A program made the translations under genes and the position numbers. 64,000 bases of DNA from Pantoea sp. BAV 3049 (lineage in GTDB: Bacteria > Pseudomonadota > Gammaproteobacteria > Enterobacterales > Enterobacteriaceae): NCBI RefSeq assembly GCF_009765445.1, contig NZ_WHOY01000031.1, positions 4,305,869 through 4,369,868 on the forward strand, given 5' to 3'. Each line of letters starts with the position of its first letter. Positions within the stretch are counted from its first letter, which is position 1. A model generated the notes under the pieces. That model searched no databases. It was given only the letters and a program-made list of their open reading frames with translations, and was not told the DNA's origin. Of this stretch, positions 27,060 to 38,063 are shown piece by piece.

Positions 27060-27230
27060 ATGCTAATCCCTTTTATAATTCATGGCGGCTACGGCGTGGG
27101 TCACAGCGTGGAGGTTCTTGCCAGTCTGGCCCCGGAGGCCCGGCGCGAGAAACCGTTGGTGATGGAGTGCGATCAGGAGCGAAGAACCACCGAAACCGTG
27201 AACGGCTGGTTAGAGGCGGTACGGAGCTGA
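27060..27230 (+). CDS. Short ORF of 56 codons, possible gene remnant
   Basis: ATG 27060 opens a 56-residue frame (starts MLIPFIIHGGYGVGHSVEVL, ends NGWLEAVRS). After the first six codons the DNA becomes GC-rich with native-like codon use, in contrast to the AT-rich sequence on either side. I do not recognise it. It reads like the C-terminal piece of a larger soluble protein next to a truncated LysR gene, but a small intact gene cannot be excluded. RBS (GCGGGAAAA) is weak. Confidence 0.35.
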   Translation: MLIPFIIHGGYGVGHSVEVLASLAPEARREKPLVMECDQERRTTETVNGWLEAVRS

Positions 27231-27283
27231 CAGCGGGTTGAATCCTTACTGGCATGCAATGCCGGATTGGCGCTGCCTGCTAT

Positions 27284-28303
<1,020 letters not shown>

Positions 28304-28357
28304 TCAACTGGCTGCGTTTAAATCAACGCGATCGAATTGTGAACAGGTTGCCGTCAA

Positions 28358-29149
28358 TTAATGAACGATACCGCCGGAATTCTGCATTGACTGTTCATCG
28401 TTCAGGCGGCGTGCCGGGTCCTGGCGATAGAACAGGGTGAAGCGACGATATAAAGTCGGGAAGCGTTCCAGTAGCAGTTCGGGCGCGCTGAAGAAATATT
28501 CCGACAGCACTGCAAAACACTCCGCCGGATCGCTGGCTGCATAGGCATCGATAGTGGCTGCATTCTCGCCGACCAGATCGATTTCATCCTGAATCGCATT
28601 CATTGCCGCATGCAAATCCTGCTCCCAGCCAGCCACATCCCGCAGGGCTATTGCCGGAACGCCGTTCGCATGGCCGCTGCCCCGGGCATCGATCTTGTGC
28701 GCCACTTCATGGATTATCAGATTATAGCCGGAAAGATCGAATGAGTCCTGCACATCCAGCCAGTTCAGTACCACTGGTCCCTGCTGCCAGCTCTGTCCTG
28801 CATGCGCCATCCTTTCATAATGCACCAGGCCAAATTCATCCTGCCATTCGTCATCGACCATAAAGGGAGCAGGGTAAATCAACACTTCATGGAAACCGTC
28901 CAGCCACTCGTAACCCAGATTCAATACCGGCAGGCAAAATAACAGGGCAATTCGGCAGCTTTTCAGTTCGTCCAGTGCAAAATCCTGAAGTCCGACCACT
29001 CTTTTTTGCTGCAGGAAACGTTGCGCATGCTGAATGAGCCATCGCTGTTCGGATTCGCTTAGCGAACCGAGTAAAGGGATATCCAGTGCCTGCTGCCATG
29101 GGAGGTTATTGGCGGCATCGTCAGTGGTTTTCCATGGCCATTTGATCAT
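28358..29149 (-). CDS. mtfA: MtfA, zinc metallopeptidase / Mlc-titration factor
   Basis: A 263-residue protein matching E. coli MtfA (YeeI) along its length. It binds and inactivates the glucose repressor Mlc, raising ptsG expression, and has a zinc aminopeptidase activity. The zinc site HEVAH is in [11 protein letters not shown] (about 148-158), with the third ligand expected in the [14 protein letters not shown] segment. ATG 29149 gives MIKWPWK, as in E. coli; the open frame continues upstream without an RBS. It lies beside tRNA-Asn, as in E. coli. Confidence 0.95.
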   Translation of the reverse strand: MIKWPWKTTDDAANNLPWQQALDIPLLGSLSESEQRWLIQHAQRFLQQKRVVGLQDFALDELKSCRIALLFCLPVLNLGYEWLDGFHEVLIYPAPFMVDDEWQDEFGLVHYERMAHAGQSWQQGPVVLNWLDVQDSFDLSGYNLIIHEVAHKIDARGSGHANGVPAIALRDVAGWEQDLHAAMNAIQDEIDLVGENAATIDAYAASDPAECFAVLSEYFFSAPELLLERFPTLYRRFTLFYRQDPARRLNDEQSMQNSGGIVH

Positions 29150-29228
29150 CGTACAATCCAATCCGGAAAGGAAACGAAACAGCCCCGGCCATGATGAAAC
29201 GCTGGCCGGGAAGCCGGGAGGAAGCTGT

Positions 29229-29888
29229 TCAGATCCTGCTGAATTCAATCACCCAAACCCATGGGTTCACTTCCCAACTGGTGCCGCCGTATTGCAGCGC
29301 CCACTGTTTACGGTAGGCATCTTTCGAAGAAACCGCCTCATTGTGCATGGTAAAAAAGTTGTTCAGGAAGTGAGAATCCGTCTGCACGCCTTCGGCGATC
29401 ACATCGTCATCACTGATGTCCTGAATTCGTTCCACCCTGATACTGCTGATCTGCAGGTCGATACGGCTGGCCCAGCGCGGCATATGGATCCCTGCCTGCC
29501 AGCCAAAATACTCATTTTCATCTGCTGCGTTAGAAAACTGACTGGTATCGGCACGGTACTGGCAGTAGCGCGCGGATTTAAACAGGGCAGGCGTACGCTC
29601 GTACTCTGTCATCTCCTGCGAATTAATCACCGGCCCGCGCCAGGTTTCCCTGACCCACAGGCGGTCACCGGGTTGGCCATACGGGCAGTGGTAACTTAAG
29701 TTTTCCATAGCCATTACGCGGTTGCCTTGCAACTGATTATTCAGCACGTCGATACCATAACAACCCTCATGGTTATCCTGACCGGGACCCAGGAGTTGTG
29801 ATTTCATGATGCGCCGGGTTTGGCTCTGTTGGCCTGAGAGCAGCGCTCGCACCCGTTGATCGTTAAACAAAATCGGGCGTTCTTTCAT
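29229..29888 (-). CDS. ASCH-like domain protein, phage 'morphogenetic' type
   Basis: A 219-residue protein of a family often found in phages and genomic islands, recognised by the start [20 protein letters not shown], followed by QTRR, and by [11 protein letters not shown] near residue 80 and [11 protein letters not shown] at the C-terminus. The pattern fits an ASCH (RNA/nucleic-acid-binding) fold. Molecular function is not established. ATG 29888 is chosen for its AGAGGT RBS; the longer frame from 29909 is less likely. It stands alone, with no phage genes next to it, so it may be a stable cargo gene of a former prophage. Confidence 0.75.
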   Translation of the reverse strand: MKERPILFNDQRVRALLSGQQSQTRRIMKSQLLGPGQDNHEGCYGIDVLNNQLQGNRVMAMENLSYHCPYGQPGDRLWVRETWRGPVINSQEMTEYERTPALFKSARYCQYRADTSQFSNAADENEYFGWQAGIHMPRWASRIDLQISSIRVERIQDISDDDVIAEGVQTDSHFLNNFFTMHNEAVSSKDAYRKQWALQYGGTSWEVNPWVWVIEFSRI

Positions 29889-30491
29889 GGTTTGACCTCT
29901 GTTACACACTTGTGGAAATGCTGATCACAGCCTCACTAAAAAAACAATACAGAAAATTCCGAACATTAGCCCGAGAAAAAAGTTGAACCAAATTAGAAAC
30001 TAATCATTAGCTGTGCTTGTTAATTTTTGACCTGTCAGAAGCGTATAAAACACGGCTCTGCTATCTGGTCAGACTTCCGATCCTCTCGTTGGAGACAATC
30101 GGGGATTATCCTGCGATCACAAATTTGACATATGCCATCTTTACAATCCCTTACAGTTACAGCTACCGGCTGGTTACCCGCTGCTGATAGCACGCATAAA
30201 TCTGTGATTAACGGCTTGCTGCCCACGATTCTAACTTAACAACAGGTAAAATGCCGATAACTTATTTTAATTCGTACATTATGTATGTTTAAGCATTCGC
30301 CTGAAATCTAATCAGTTATTTCTCTATGGCAAAAGCATGAAAAAACAAAATATGGTGTGAATCCGTTAAAATTAACGCTATAAACATGATGTGGATCTCG
30401 TTTTTGACCAAATGGTACAGACGGTTTTCCCTACAGTGGACAGGTACTTCCCACTGACATCTCTTAAAGTCCAAACAATAAGGAGAAGTCT
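29889..30491. other. AT-rich intergenic region without recognisable genes
   Basis: About 600 bases between the ASCH gene and yedJ. It is AT-rich and has many stops; the longest frame (63 codons, minus strand, 30035-30226) lacks an RBS and any recognisable family. A TATAAA-like -10 at about 30379 could serve yedJ. I see no tRNA, repeat array or hairpin terminator. It may be the decayed end of an inserted segment. Confidence 0.6.
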
Positions 30492-31196
30492 ATGACACTT
30501 ATTCACTGGCAAACCCGCTTTGAAAGCTGGCTGCATCAGACCTGGCCACAGGATGACAAAGCCCATGACGTGGCGCACTTACGCCGGGTCTGGCAGACAT
30601 CTCAGCGTATTATGAAAGGCACAGAAGCTGATGAGCTGGTTGTGCTGGCAGGCTGTTATTTTCATGACATTGTGAACCTGCCCAAAAATCATCCCGAAAG
30701 ACATCTGGCTTCCGCTAAGGCCGCAGTAGAAACGCGCCGGATATTACTGAACGTCTTCCCTGATTTTCCAAAAGAGAAGCACGATGCGGTGTCACATGCG
30801 GTGCATGCACACAGTTTCAGCGCGGGCGTACCGGCAGAAACACTGGAAGCAAAAATCGTGCAGGATGCCGACCGACTGGAGTCGCTGGGTGCGATAGGGC
30901 TGGCACGTGTGTTCTATGTTTCCGGTGCGCTGGGGCGATCGCTGTTTGACAGCAACGACCCGCTGGGACGGGTCAGACCCTTAAACGATACTGAATGGGC
31001 GCTGGACCATTTCCAGAAAAAACTGCTGCGGTTGCCAGAGACAATGCAGACCGCTGAGGGCAGACGACTGGCGGAATATAATGCCGAATTTCTGGTGACT
31101 TATATGGCCAAGCTATGCGCTGAACTGAAGGGCGATCACTGCGGACTGGATGAGAAAGTGTTAATGGAATTCTCGCCCATGCTTGAGAAATATTAA
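30492..31196 (+). CDS. yedJ: YedJ, HD-domain phosphohydrolase
   Basis: A 234-residue HD-superfamily protein close to E. coli YedJ. The metal site is visible as H25 in [17 protein letters not shown] (HD pair at about 54-55) and the aspartate in [10 protein letters not shown]. Members hydrolyse phosphate esters, often nucleotides; the physiological substrate is unknown. AAGGAGAAG lies directly before ATG 30492. Its neighbours in E. coli are dcm and vsr; here about 3.6 kb separate it from dcm, occupied by an RHH gene, a chemoreceptor, queH and an NTF2-like gene. Confidence 0.92.
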   Translation: MTLIHWQTRFESWLHQTWPQDDKAHDVAHLRRVWQTSQRIMKGTEADELVVLAGCYFHDIVNLPKNHPERHLASAKAAVETRRILLNVFPDFPKEKHDAVSHAVHAHSFSAGVPAETLEAKIVQDADRLESLGAIGLARVFYVSGALGRSLFDSNDPLGRVRPLNDTEWALDHFQKKLLRLPETMQTAEGRRLAEYNAEFLVTYMAKLCAELKGDHCGLDEKVLMEFSPMLEKY

Positions 31197-31269
31197 ATTT
31201 TTATGAACGTATAGTTAAATAGCACTTTTCAGGCTACGGTGTTGAGGACAATACTCAGGAGAATCAGGT

Positions 31270-31518
31270 ATGACCGACACCGTTAGCTTAACGATTAAAA
31301 TCGATCCCGCCTTAAAGGAAACGCTGAAAACGCTTGCCCTTGAAAATCAGATTTCACTCAGCCAGGAAGTGACCCAACGCTTACAGAGCAGCCTGACCAC
31401 CCATCAGCATCCTGCGGTGGACAGTCAGGACCTGTCTGAAGACGTTGATCCACAGTTGACCTCTGCTGAACTCAAACAGATCCGCGCTTTACTGAAAAAG
31501 TCGAAAAAGAAGAAGTAA
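31270..31518 (+). CDS. Ribbon-helix-helix (Arc/CopG-like) small protein
   Basis: An 82-residue protein whose first 45 residues (TVSLTIKIDPALKETLKTLA, then SLSQEVTQRLQSSL) fit a ribbon-helix-helix DNA-binding domain; the tail is acidic and ends in a lysine cluster (LLKKSKKKK). AGGAGAATCAGGT precedes ATG 31270. RHH proteins are often antitoxins, but no toxin gene is adjacent: the next plus-strand gene is 2.6 kb away. It is followed by a hairpin and a convergent chemoreceptor gene. Solitary regulator is the best reading. Confidence 0.7.
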   Translation: MTDTVSLTIKIDPALKETLKTLALENQISLSQEVTQRLQSSLTTHQHPAVDSQDLSEDVDPQLTSAELKQIRALLKKSKKKK

Positions 31519-31532
31519 CTCCTTTCTGCTTA

Positions 31533-31553
31533 CCCCTGATTTTCCGTCAGGGG
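31533..31553. terminator. Hairpin between convergent RHH and chemoreceptor genes
   Basis: A 7-bp GC-rich stem (CCCCTGA and its complement) with a seven-base loop lies 14 bases after the RHH gene stop. The following sequence CATTT is only weakly T-rich, so termination is plausible but not certain. Confidence 0.45.
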
Positions 31554-31580
31554 CATTTCCCTCATCAGCCATCCTCGTCC

Positions 31581-33167
31581 TTACATCACAAACTGACTGA
31601 CACTCTGTGACAGACGTTGCGCATGGGCGACCAGATTTTCCGACGCGCTGGCGCTTTTTTCCGTCAGCGCTTCACTGTTTTTCACCTGCTGATTGAGGCG
31701 TCCTATCTCGATGGCGACGTTATTTATCCGCTTGCTTTGCGCACTGGCATTCTGCTGAAGTTCATGCAGCACGGTTACCACGCCTGTGACCGATTGGGCA
31801 ATTTCCCCGTACAGGCTTTCAAGCGTCTGAACCTTGGTAAAACCGTTATCGATATGGTGATGCGTGCTGGCGATCAGGCTGTCGATATTTCGTGTTGAAG
31901 CGGCGCTTTTCTCCGATAGCAGGCCAATCTCTTTTGCCACTATTGAGAAGCTACGGCCATACACGCCAGCATGCGCTGACTCAATAGCAGCATTCAGCGC
32001 CAGCAGTTTTGTTTGCAGCGACAGGCCATCAAGCAGGCTGACAATTCCGGCGATTTCGCCCGAAGCACCGACAATCTCCCGCATCTGGGCATCCACATCT
32101 GCCACCATCACGCCGCAGCGCTGGGTCAGCTTATCCGCTTCCTGAACCTGTCGGGTGGCGTGGCTGGCGAATTCAACGCTGTGTTCCACTTCTTCGGCCA
32201 CCCGGTTTAGCCGTTCACTGATGTGTTCAAAGGCGGTGCTCTGCTGCTGATTGTGGGCGTTGAACGCCTCGTTCTGCTGCGCCATTTGATCGGCGCTGTT
32301 CATCACCGCCAGCGAAATGGCGTTAATCTCTCCGACAATATGCTGCAATCCCTGCTGCATCTCTTCAATGCTGCGGGTGAGTTGTCCGATTTCCCTGGCC
32401 TGCCATCCCCTGGTGCCTGCAGAGTGGGAAAGATCGCCAACGGCAATGCGGATCAGCTGCGCTGAAACGCGATTAAGCGGCAGGATCACTCCGCGCAACA
32501 GCATCAGTCCGCCAGCCATCAACAGCAGCAGCAGTACCGCTGAAATGCCCAGCGAAACGTCACGGCTGGTGGTCAGCGATCCGAGCGTGGATTGATTGAG
32601 GTGGGCCGACTTCGCGTTGGCTGCGCTGATTGTCTGGTAATAAGAGTCGTTAAACTGTTGCTGAAAGGCCTGCATCGGTACCATAAAAACAGAGTCGATA
32701 TCCTTCGCATTCAGGCCTTTCAGCTGCTCGTTCAGTCCTTCAACCAGCATATCGAAATTCTGCTTCAGCTGGCTTTTCTCGTCGGCGTGGTAATCGGCAA
32801 ACAGTTTTTGTGCGTTGGTGAGCGAGACCTGAGCCGCTTCAGCCAGGCTTTTCCAGCTGTCCACCGAGCCGGTCTGGTTGTCCTGCATCAGATAGATACC
32901 GGCACGGTTACTGTTATCGCTGGCGGTAAGCAGCTCCATGCGGGCTTTATCAAGCAGCGACTGGCGCTGCACCAGCCGGTGGGAAACGGTGACGTTTTGC
33001 TGAGTGGTGTCCACCAGCCGGGTCAGCAGCAGGGCGCTGGCACATTGCAACAGGCAGAACAGGATCAGAAACAGGGAAAATGCGCCGCGCAGGCTTTGCA
33101 ACCAGGCCGGAAACCTGATGGATAAACGGCGCGGTCGCAGCAGGCGCAGAGTGGTGAGCATCGACAT
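31581..33167 (-). CDS. Methyl-accepting chemotaxis protein with divergent signalling tip
   Basis: A 528-residue receptor: TM1 at about 26-47, a periplasmic helical domain to about 200, TM2 at about 204-226 (ISAVLLLLLMAGGLMLL), HAMP, then the cytoplasmic coiled coil. The hairpin tip, normally among the most conserved sequences in bacteria, is altered: the segment reads LSLQTKLLALNAAIESAHAG. Against Tsr this gives F373L, N376K, R388H and E391V, all at or near CheA/CheW and trimer contacts, while E385 and N381 are kept. The C-terminus ends SQFVM without an NWETF tail. ATG 33167 follows GGAG; no sigma-28 promoter is evident. It may signal weakly or to another partner. Confidence 0.9.
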   Translation of the reverse strand: MSMLTTLRLLRPRRLSIRFPAWLQSLRGAFSLFLILFCLLQCASALLLTRLVDTTQQNVTVSHRLVQRQSLLDKARMELLTASDNSNRAGIYLMQDNQTGSVDSWKSLAEAAQVSLTNAQKLFADYHADEKSQLKQNFDMLVEGLNEQLKGLNAKDIDSVFMVPMQAFQQQFNDSYYQTISAANAKSAHLNQSTLGSLTTSRDVSLGISAVLLLLLMAGGLMLLRGVILPLNRVSAQLIRIAVGDLSHSAGTRGWQAREIGQLTRSIEEMQQGLQHIVGEINAISLAVMNSADQMAQQNEAFNAHNQQQSTAFEHISERLNRVAEEVEHSVEFASHATRQVQEADKLTQRCGVMVADVDAQMREIVGASGEIAGIVSLLDGLSLQTKLLALNAAIESAHAGVYGRSFSIVAKEIGLLSEKSAASTRNIDSLIASTHHHIDNGFTKVQTLESLYGEIAQSVTGVVTVLHELQQNASAQSKRINNVAIEIGRLNQQVKNSEALTEKSASASENLVAHAQRLSQSVSQFVM

Positions 33168-33292
33168 AAAGGACTCCAAAAAAAAAAGAGTATTCACTCC
33201 CTATATGTCAGTCGTGTTACATGCTGCCAGTCCGCAGAAGAAACAGCGATAGATCCGCTGATAACGCAAATTACCTGCGGATATTCCGTTAC

Positions 33293-33949
33293 TTATTGTT
33301 CTTCGTCGCCATAGTAGAGCACACCAAGCTTGATCAACTGGCGGCCCTGACTTTTGCGATGCAGGTTGGTGTCTCGCAGTGAATAGACGCAGCCGCAGTA
33401 CTCCTGCTGATAAAAGCGCTCGCGCTTGCTGATCTCGATCATCCTCGCCGAACCGCCTTTTTTACGCCAGTTATAGTCCCAGTATGTCAGCTCAGGATAG
33501 GGTGCGGCCGCCCGCACGCCACAGTCATTGATCTGTTGCATGTTTTTCCAGCGCGAGATGCCCAGCGAACTGGAGATCACCGGGAAACCATGCTCGTGTG
33601 CATACAACGCGGTGCGTTCAAAACGCATATCGAAACACATGGTGCAGCGTACGCCACGTTCCGGCTCCCACTCCATTCCTTTGGCCCGCTCAAACCAGTT
33701 GTCAGTGTCATAGTCGGCATCGATAAACGGCACGCCGTGCTTTTCGGCAAAGCGGATGTTCTCTTCTTTACGCAGCAGATACTCTTTCTGCGGATGAATA
33801 TTCGGGTTGTAGAAGAAGATTGTATAGTCGATACCGGCAGCCTGAATTGCCTCCATCACTTCGCCAGAACAGGGCGCGCAACAGGAGTGCAGCAGTAATT
33901 TATTGGCACCTTTCGGCAGGCTCAGGGGCGGGCGTGAGATGTCGCTCAT
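33293..33949 (-). CDS. queH: QueH, epoxyqueuosine reductase
   Basis: A 218-residue protein of the DUF208/QueH family, which reduces epoxyqueuosine to queuosine in tRNA, the last step of queuosine synthesis. The 4Fe-4S and metal-site cysteines are visible: [13 protein letters not shown] (about 20-32), RCTMCFDMR and the C-terminal YCGCVYSL. It is cytoplasmic, with start 33949. E. coli uses the unrelated cobalamin-dependent QueG for the same step; whether this genome also has queG cannot be seen. It is transcribed alone. Confidence 0.9.
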   Translation of the reverse strand: MSDISRPPLSLPKGANKLLLHSCCAPCSGEVMEAIQAAGIDYTIFFYNPNIHPQKEYLLRKEENIRFAEKHGVPFIDADYDTDNWFERAKGMEWEPERGVRCTMCFDMRFERTALYAHEHGFPVISSSLGISRWKNMQQINDCGVRAAAPYPELTYWDYNWRKKGGSARMIEISKRERFYQQEYCGCVYSLRDTNLHRKSQGRQLIKLGVLYYGDEEQ

Positions 33950-34122
33950 CGCGTCAGACTCCGTTATTCGTTAAAAACAACGTCAGTTTAGGTGGGTAAC
34001 CGGCGGATGTCACGAATTGCCGCCCGCGTTGGCAATTGATGCGGATCGGTTGAGGCATCCATTGGCAGCGACTGAACGGGCTGCGCATAATTAATGCCTG
34101 ACCAATTGTAAGGATTACAGAT

Positions 34123-34698
34123 ATGACGAATAGTGTAGAAGACCGTCTGGCGATAAGTGACCTGATGACCGGCTGGATCCACCGCGACCTGGCCGAATGG
34201 GATCGGTTGCGTGGACTTTTTCATGATGATGGGGTGATTGAAGTCACCTGGTTTGAAGGCCCGTTCAGCCAGTTTATCGAAGGTTCGATCAATATGGGGG
34301 CCTCGCCGCTGCGCACCAAACATATGATTGGTGCGCCGGTCATCACCTTTAATAACCACAAAGCACTGGTTGAAACCAATGCGGTGATCGTGGCGGAAAA
34401 TGTCGACCTGAAACTGGGTGGTGCTGCCCATAATCGTTTTTATGACTGGGTAGAGAAACGGCAGGGTGAGTGGCGGATCGTTAAGCGCCAGAGCATTTAT
34501 GATATGGGCTATTTCACCTTCCCACAGGGCCTGGTGACGATTGATAATGACGCAGCGGCCAACTATCCCCGTGAATATGCTGCATTGGCCTATTTGCTGG
34601 AAAAAAGTGGTTTTGGCGTAAACCGGGTGTTTGCAACTAAAGGCAGCGCTCTGGAAAAAGCGATGAAGGAAGAAGGCCAGCGCTGGTTAAAAAGCTGA
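34123..34698 (+). CDS. NTF2/SnoaL-like domain protein
   Basis: A 191-residue soluble protein with an NTF2-like cone fold suggested by DLMTGWIHRDLAEWDRLRGL and FHDDGVIEV at the N-terminus and WVEKRQGEWRIVKRQSIYD near 110. Such proteins (SnoaL-like, PF13577 type) include isomerases, dehydratases and ring-hydroxylating subunits; catalytic residues cannot be assigned here and the substrate is unknown. TAAGGATT precedes ATG 34123. Its neighbours, queH and dcm, give no functional hint. Confidence 0.7.
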   Translation: MTNSVEDRLAISDLMTGWIHRDLAEWDRLRGLFHDDGVIEVTWFEGPFSQFIEGSINMGASPLRTKHMIGAPVITFNNHKALVETNAVIVAENVDLKLGGAAHNRFYDWVEKRQGEWRIVKRQSIYDMGYFTFPQGLVTIDNDAAANYPREYAALAYLLEKSGFGVNRVFATKGSALEKAMKEEGQRWLKS

Positions 34699-34775
34699 TC
34701 GGGCCGGATTACCGCCTGGCAGCAGAGCAATGAAGTGATAGACTAGCCCGGTATATTCTTTGTTACCGGGTGATT

Positions 34776-36179
34776 ATGAGCAAGTTCGACCGCATTGCCG
34801 CGCAGTCAGCGGAACCGGCACATCAGCAGGAGAGTCAGTTTGAGCAGGACCGCCAGCTGATGGCGCGGGTGCTGGATATTTATGATCTGAAAACGGTGGC
34901 GGCAACGCTCAGCCAGCATGGCTGGACCCGTGAGGCGCTGAACCGCCTGGCGAAAGGTTCCCCAGCAACCCGGCTGCTGAGCGAAGCGGAGATCGGCCTG
35001 CTCAACAGTATGCTTCCCACCCCGCCTGCTCATCACCCGAATTATGCCTTCCGCTTTATCGATCTGTTTGCCGGTATTGGCGGGATTCGCAGTGGTTTTG
35101 AAGCGATCGGTGGGCAGTGCGTGTTTACCAGCGAGTGGAACAAGTACTCGGTGAAAACATATAAAGCCAACTGGTACTGCGATCCGGAAACGCACGCCTT
35201 CAATCAGGATATTCGCGACGTCACGCTGAGTGGCAATCCGGCTATCGGCGAGCAGGAAGCTTACCTGCATATCGACCGGCAGGTGCCCGATCATGATGTG
35301 CTGCTGGCGGGCTTTCCCTGCCAGCCGTTCTCGCTGGCTGGCGTGTCGAAAAAGAATGCTTTAGGCCGTGCTCACGGTTTTGAGTGTGAAGCCCAGGGCA
35401 CGCTGTTTTTCGATGTGGCACGGATTATCACCGCCAAAAAACCGGCTATCTTCGTGCTGGAGAACGTAAAAAACCTCAAGAGCCACGACAAGGGAAAAAC
35501 TTTCCGCATCATTATGGATACGCTGGATGAGCTGGGTTACGACGTGGCCGATGCTGATGCCAGCGGCGCAGCCGATCCGAAAATTGTCGATGGCAAACAT
35601 TTCCTGCCGCAGCACCGCGAACGTATTGTGCTGGTGGGATTCCGCCGCGATTTGAAACTGCCGACATTCAGTCTGACCTCGCTTTCCACTCTTTATCCTC
35701 AGAAAAGAACGCCGCTGCGTGATCTGCTGGAGCCAACGGTGGATGCGAAATACATCCTTACGCCGACGTTGTGGAAGTATCTTTATAATTATGCCAGGAA
35801 GCATCAGGCTAAAGGCAACGGGTTTGGCTACGGGCTGGTTAACCCGGAGAAAGAAAATGGCGTGGTGCGTACCCTGTCAGCACGCTACTACAAAGACGGG
35901 TCTGAAATTCTGATCGATCGTGGCTGGGATCACCTGCTGGGCGAAAGCGATTTTGACCATCCGCAGAATCAGCAGCATCGTCCCCGCCGCCTGACGCCAA
36001 GAGAGTGCGCCCGGCTGATGGGGTTCGAAACCTCTGGCGGGCACGGCTTCCGCATCCCGGTTTCAGATACCCAGGCTTACCGGCAGTTCGGCAACTCGGT
36101 GGTGGTGCCTGCCTTCGGCGCGGTGGCAAAACTGCTGCTGCCGTGGATTGAGCAGGCGGTTAAGCTTAAGGCGCGCTAG
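34776..36179 (+). CDS. dcm: Dcm, DNA cytosine-5 methyltransferase (CCWGG)
   Basis: A 467-residue C5 cytosine methyltransferase very close to E. coli Dcm, which methylates the inner cytosine of CCWGG. Motif [11 protein letters not shown] (about 91-100), catalytic motif [13 protein letters not shown] (C near residue 181), motif [11 protein letters not shown], motif [15 protein letters not shown] and motif [10 protein letters not shown] are all intact. The target-recognition region ([26 protein letters not shown] type) is also alike, supporting CCWGG. ATG 34776 is chosen with weak RBS GGGTGA; GTG 34770 possible. In E. coli vsr overlaps dcm; here vsr is 1.9 kb away. No cognate restriction enzyme is seen. 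Confidence 0.96.
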   Translation: MSKFDRIAAQSAEPAHQQESQFEQDRQLMARVLDIYDLKTVAATLSQHGWTREALNRLAKGSPATRLLSEAEIGLLNSMLPTPPAHHPNYAFRFIDLFAGIGGIRSGFEAIGGQCVFTSEWNKYSVKTYKANWYCDPETHAFNQDIRDVTLSGNPAIGEQEAYLHIDRQVPDHDVLLAGFPCQPFSLAGVSKKNALGRAHGFECEAQGTLFFDVARIITAKKPAIFVLENVKNLKSHDKGKTFRIIMDTLDELGYDVADADASGAADPKIVDGKHFLPQHRERIVLVGFRRDLKLPTFSLTSLSTLYPQKRTPLRDLLEPTVDAKYILTPTLWKYLYNYARKHQAKGNGFGYGLVNPEKENGVVRTLSARYYKDGSEILIDRGWDHLLGESDFDHPQNQQHRPRRLTPRECARLMGFETSGGHGFRIPVSDTQAYRQFGNSVVVPAFGAVAKLLLPWIEQAVKLKAR

Positions 36180-37047
36180 TTTTTCTGCCACTCTGCAGCA
36201 GCCAGACGCCAAGGAAGATCAGCAGTGTGGAGACTATCTCCACGCTGCCAATCGGCTCTCCGGCAAAGAAGTAGCCAATCAGCAATGCAATGACCGGAGG
36301 GATGTAGGTGACCGATGAAGCGGTTACGGCCCCCAGAGAACGCACCAGATAATAATAGATAAAATAGGCTACGCCCGTTCCGAGAATCCCCAGCCCAATA
36401 ACCAGGCCCAGCAGCGCCTTGCTGCTGGCAGTGATATTCATCATGCTGTCGAAGCCACCCGGCACCAGCAGGATAATCAGTGCTGCTCCCATCTGATAGT
36501 TAACCAGTGCCAGCGCGGGGATCGGCAGATCGCTGAGGAATTTTTTGGTATAGACAAACGACACACCGATGCACAGCGAACCGGCAATCATCAACCACAG
36601 GCCATGCTGGTCAATGGCCATTGCCTGCCATGGGCGGGCGATCATCAGCACACCAACCAGCCCCAGCGACACGCCGAGCAGCTTACGTGGAGTGATCGGC
36701 TCATGGCGCAGAAAAATTGCGGCAACAATAAAGGAGAACAACGGGATGCAGCCGCTGATCACACCCGAAATGCCGGAGAGCAGCAGTGCGGTACCTGCCG
36801 CATAGGCCCAGTAATAGAGTACGGTGGCCAGTAAGGCCATGACCACGAAATGTGGCGTATAGCGCCAGTGTTCCCGGCGGAACACTCCCTGCCACAATCC
36901 GATGATCAGCAGTGGGATAAAACCAAAAAAGACCCTGAGCTGGACTATCTGCAACGGAGTAATCCAGGCGCTGGCCCAGTGCATAAAAATAAAATTACTG
37001 CCCCAAATCAATCCCAGCAGGGCAAATGCCAGTCCTGGTAGATTCAT
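36166..37047 (-). CDS. EamA/DMT-family transporter
   Basis: A 293-residue permease with ten hydrophobic segments and the two EamA repeats (first starts [20 protein letters not shown], second near residue 150, [20 protein letters not shown]). It is probably a metabolite exporter. It is divergent from the LysR gene at 37140, which probably regulates it, and its stop overlaps the dcm 3' end by 14 bases tail-to-tail. The pair is inserted between dcm and vsr, which are adjacent in E. coli. ATG 37047 is chosen with RBS GGTAAAAAG. Confidence 0.88.
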   Translation of the reverse strand: MNLPGLAFALLGLIWGSNFIFMHWASAWITPLQIVQLRVFFGFIPLLIIGLWQGVFRREHWRYTPHFVVMALLATVLYYWAYAAGTALLLSGISGVISGCIPLFSFIVAAIFLRHEPITPRKLLGVSLGLVGVLMIARPWQAMAIDQHGLWLMIAGSLCIGVSFVYTKKFLSDLPIPALALVNYQMGAALIILLVPGGFDSMMNITASSKALLGLVIGLGILGTGVAYFIYYYLVRSLGAVTASSVTYIPPVIALLIGYFFAGEPIGSVEIVSTLLIFLGVWLLQSGRKTSAP

Positions 37048-37139
37048 CTTTTTACCACGGTTAAAAACAGCGATTGTCGGCAAAGCCCCGACATGTTACA
37101 AGGCAGATAAACAGGTGAATGAAAGAGAAAAACTACGCC

Positions 37140-38042
37140 ATGAATGCTTATCCTCCCCTGCGGGCGCTGGTGGCCTTTGACGAAGTGGTACGCAGGCGCA
37201 GCATCAAACTGGCGGCAGAAGCGCTTCACGTTACGCCGGGCGCGGTCGGGCAGCAGATTAAAAAGTTGGAGAAATGGCTGGGGATCGCCCTGCTGGTACG
37301 GGATGTGAGACGGATTACGGTGACGCCGGAAGGCATGAACTATCATCAGCAAATTGCGCCGCTGCTCGGTCAGATTGCGCAGCTCAGCCAGGCGGTAAGG
37401 CAGCCTCAGAAGAGACAGATCAGACTGTCGATGCCGCCGGGGCTGGCGGCGAAGTGGTTCAGCCCCCGGCTGGGTGATTTTATCCGGGCTTTCCCGCAGT
37501 ACGATTTACATCTCAATGCGACCACTTCTTACGTTGACCTGGCCGCTGGAGAAGCGGATATATTGATCCGTCATTTTGACGGCGACAGTAAACAGTTCTT
37601 CACCCGGTTGCTGGTAAATGATGACAGTTCCGTCTTTGCCAGCCCGCGTTACATTGAGATGAAGCAGCTGAGATACGCAGAAGATTTGCAGCGCGCCACG
37701 CTACTGCACAGCACGCTGCATCCCTGGTGGCCGGTCTGGCTGCGGCTCAATAGCAGGCTCAGCGAGGAAAATATCAGTGATATCTCCGGCATCCATTTTG
37801 ACCAGACTTTGCTGGCGATTGAGGCGGCAAAGGCCGGGCAGGGGGTGATGATCACCGATCCGCTGCTGCTGGAAAGCGAGCTGGTACAGGGAGAACTGGT
37901 GCAGCTGTTTACCGCCAGGGCGCCGAGCCATAAAGGCTACTATCTGTTGATGAATAAGGCGCAGGCGGGTGAGCGACATCTGATCGCTATGGCGGACTGG
38001 CTGACCAGCCAGATCCCGGGTTCAGGGAAAGACTATACTTAG
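37140..38042 (+). CDS. LysR-family regulator, GcvA-like
   Basis: A 300-residue LysR regulator with an HTH at about 19-60 (VVRRRSIKLAAEALHVTPGA, then VGQQIKKLEKWLG) and a substrate-binding domain from about 85. The pattern resembles GcvA-type LysR proteins. ATG 37140 is preferred (AAAGAGAA about ten bases upstream) over ATG 37119, whose RBS is too close. The divergent EamA gene 92 bases away is its likely target. It lies 21 bases before vsr and on the same strand, so part of its transcript may extend into vsr. Confidence 0.88.
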   Translation: MNAYPPLRALVAFDEVVRRRSIKLAAEALHVTPGAVGQQIKKLEKWLGIALLVRDVRRITVTPEGMNYHQQIAPLLGQIAQLSQAVRQPQKRQIRLSMPPGLAAKWFSPRLGDFIRAFPQYDLHLNATTSYVDLAAGEADILIRHFDGDSKQFFTRLLVNDDSSVFASPRYIEMKQLRYAEDLQRATLLHSTLHPWWPVWLRLNSRLSEENISDISGIHFDQTLLAIEAAKAGQGVMITDPLLLESELVQGELVQLFTARAPSHKGYYLLMNKAQAGERHLIAMADWLTSQIPGSGKDYT

Positions 38043-38063
38043 TCAGAAAATAAGGATGATACT

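Noticed and set aside
30035..30226. 63-codon minus-strand frame in the gap before yedJ
   Set aside because: No RBS, GTG start and no recognisable family.
31270..31518. RHH protein as antitoxin of a toxin-antitoxin pair
   Set aside because: No toxin-like gene on either side; the next gene is a convergent chemoreceptor.
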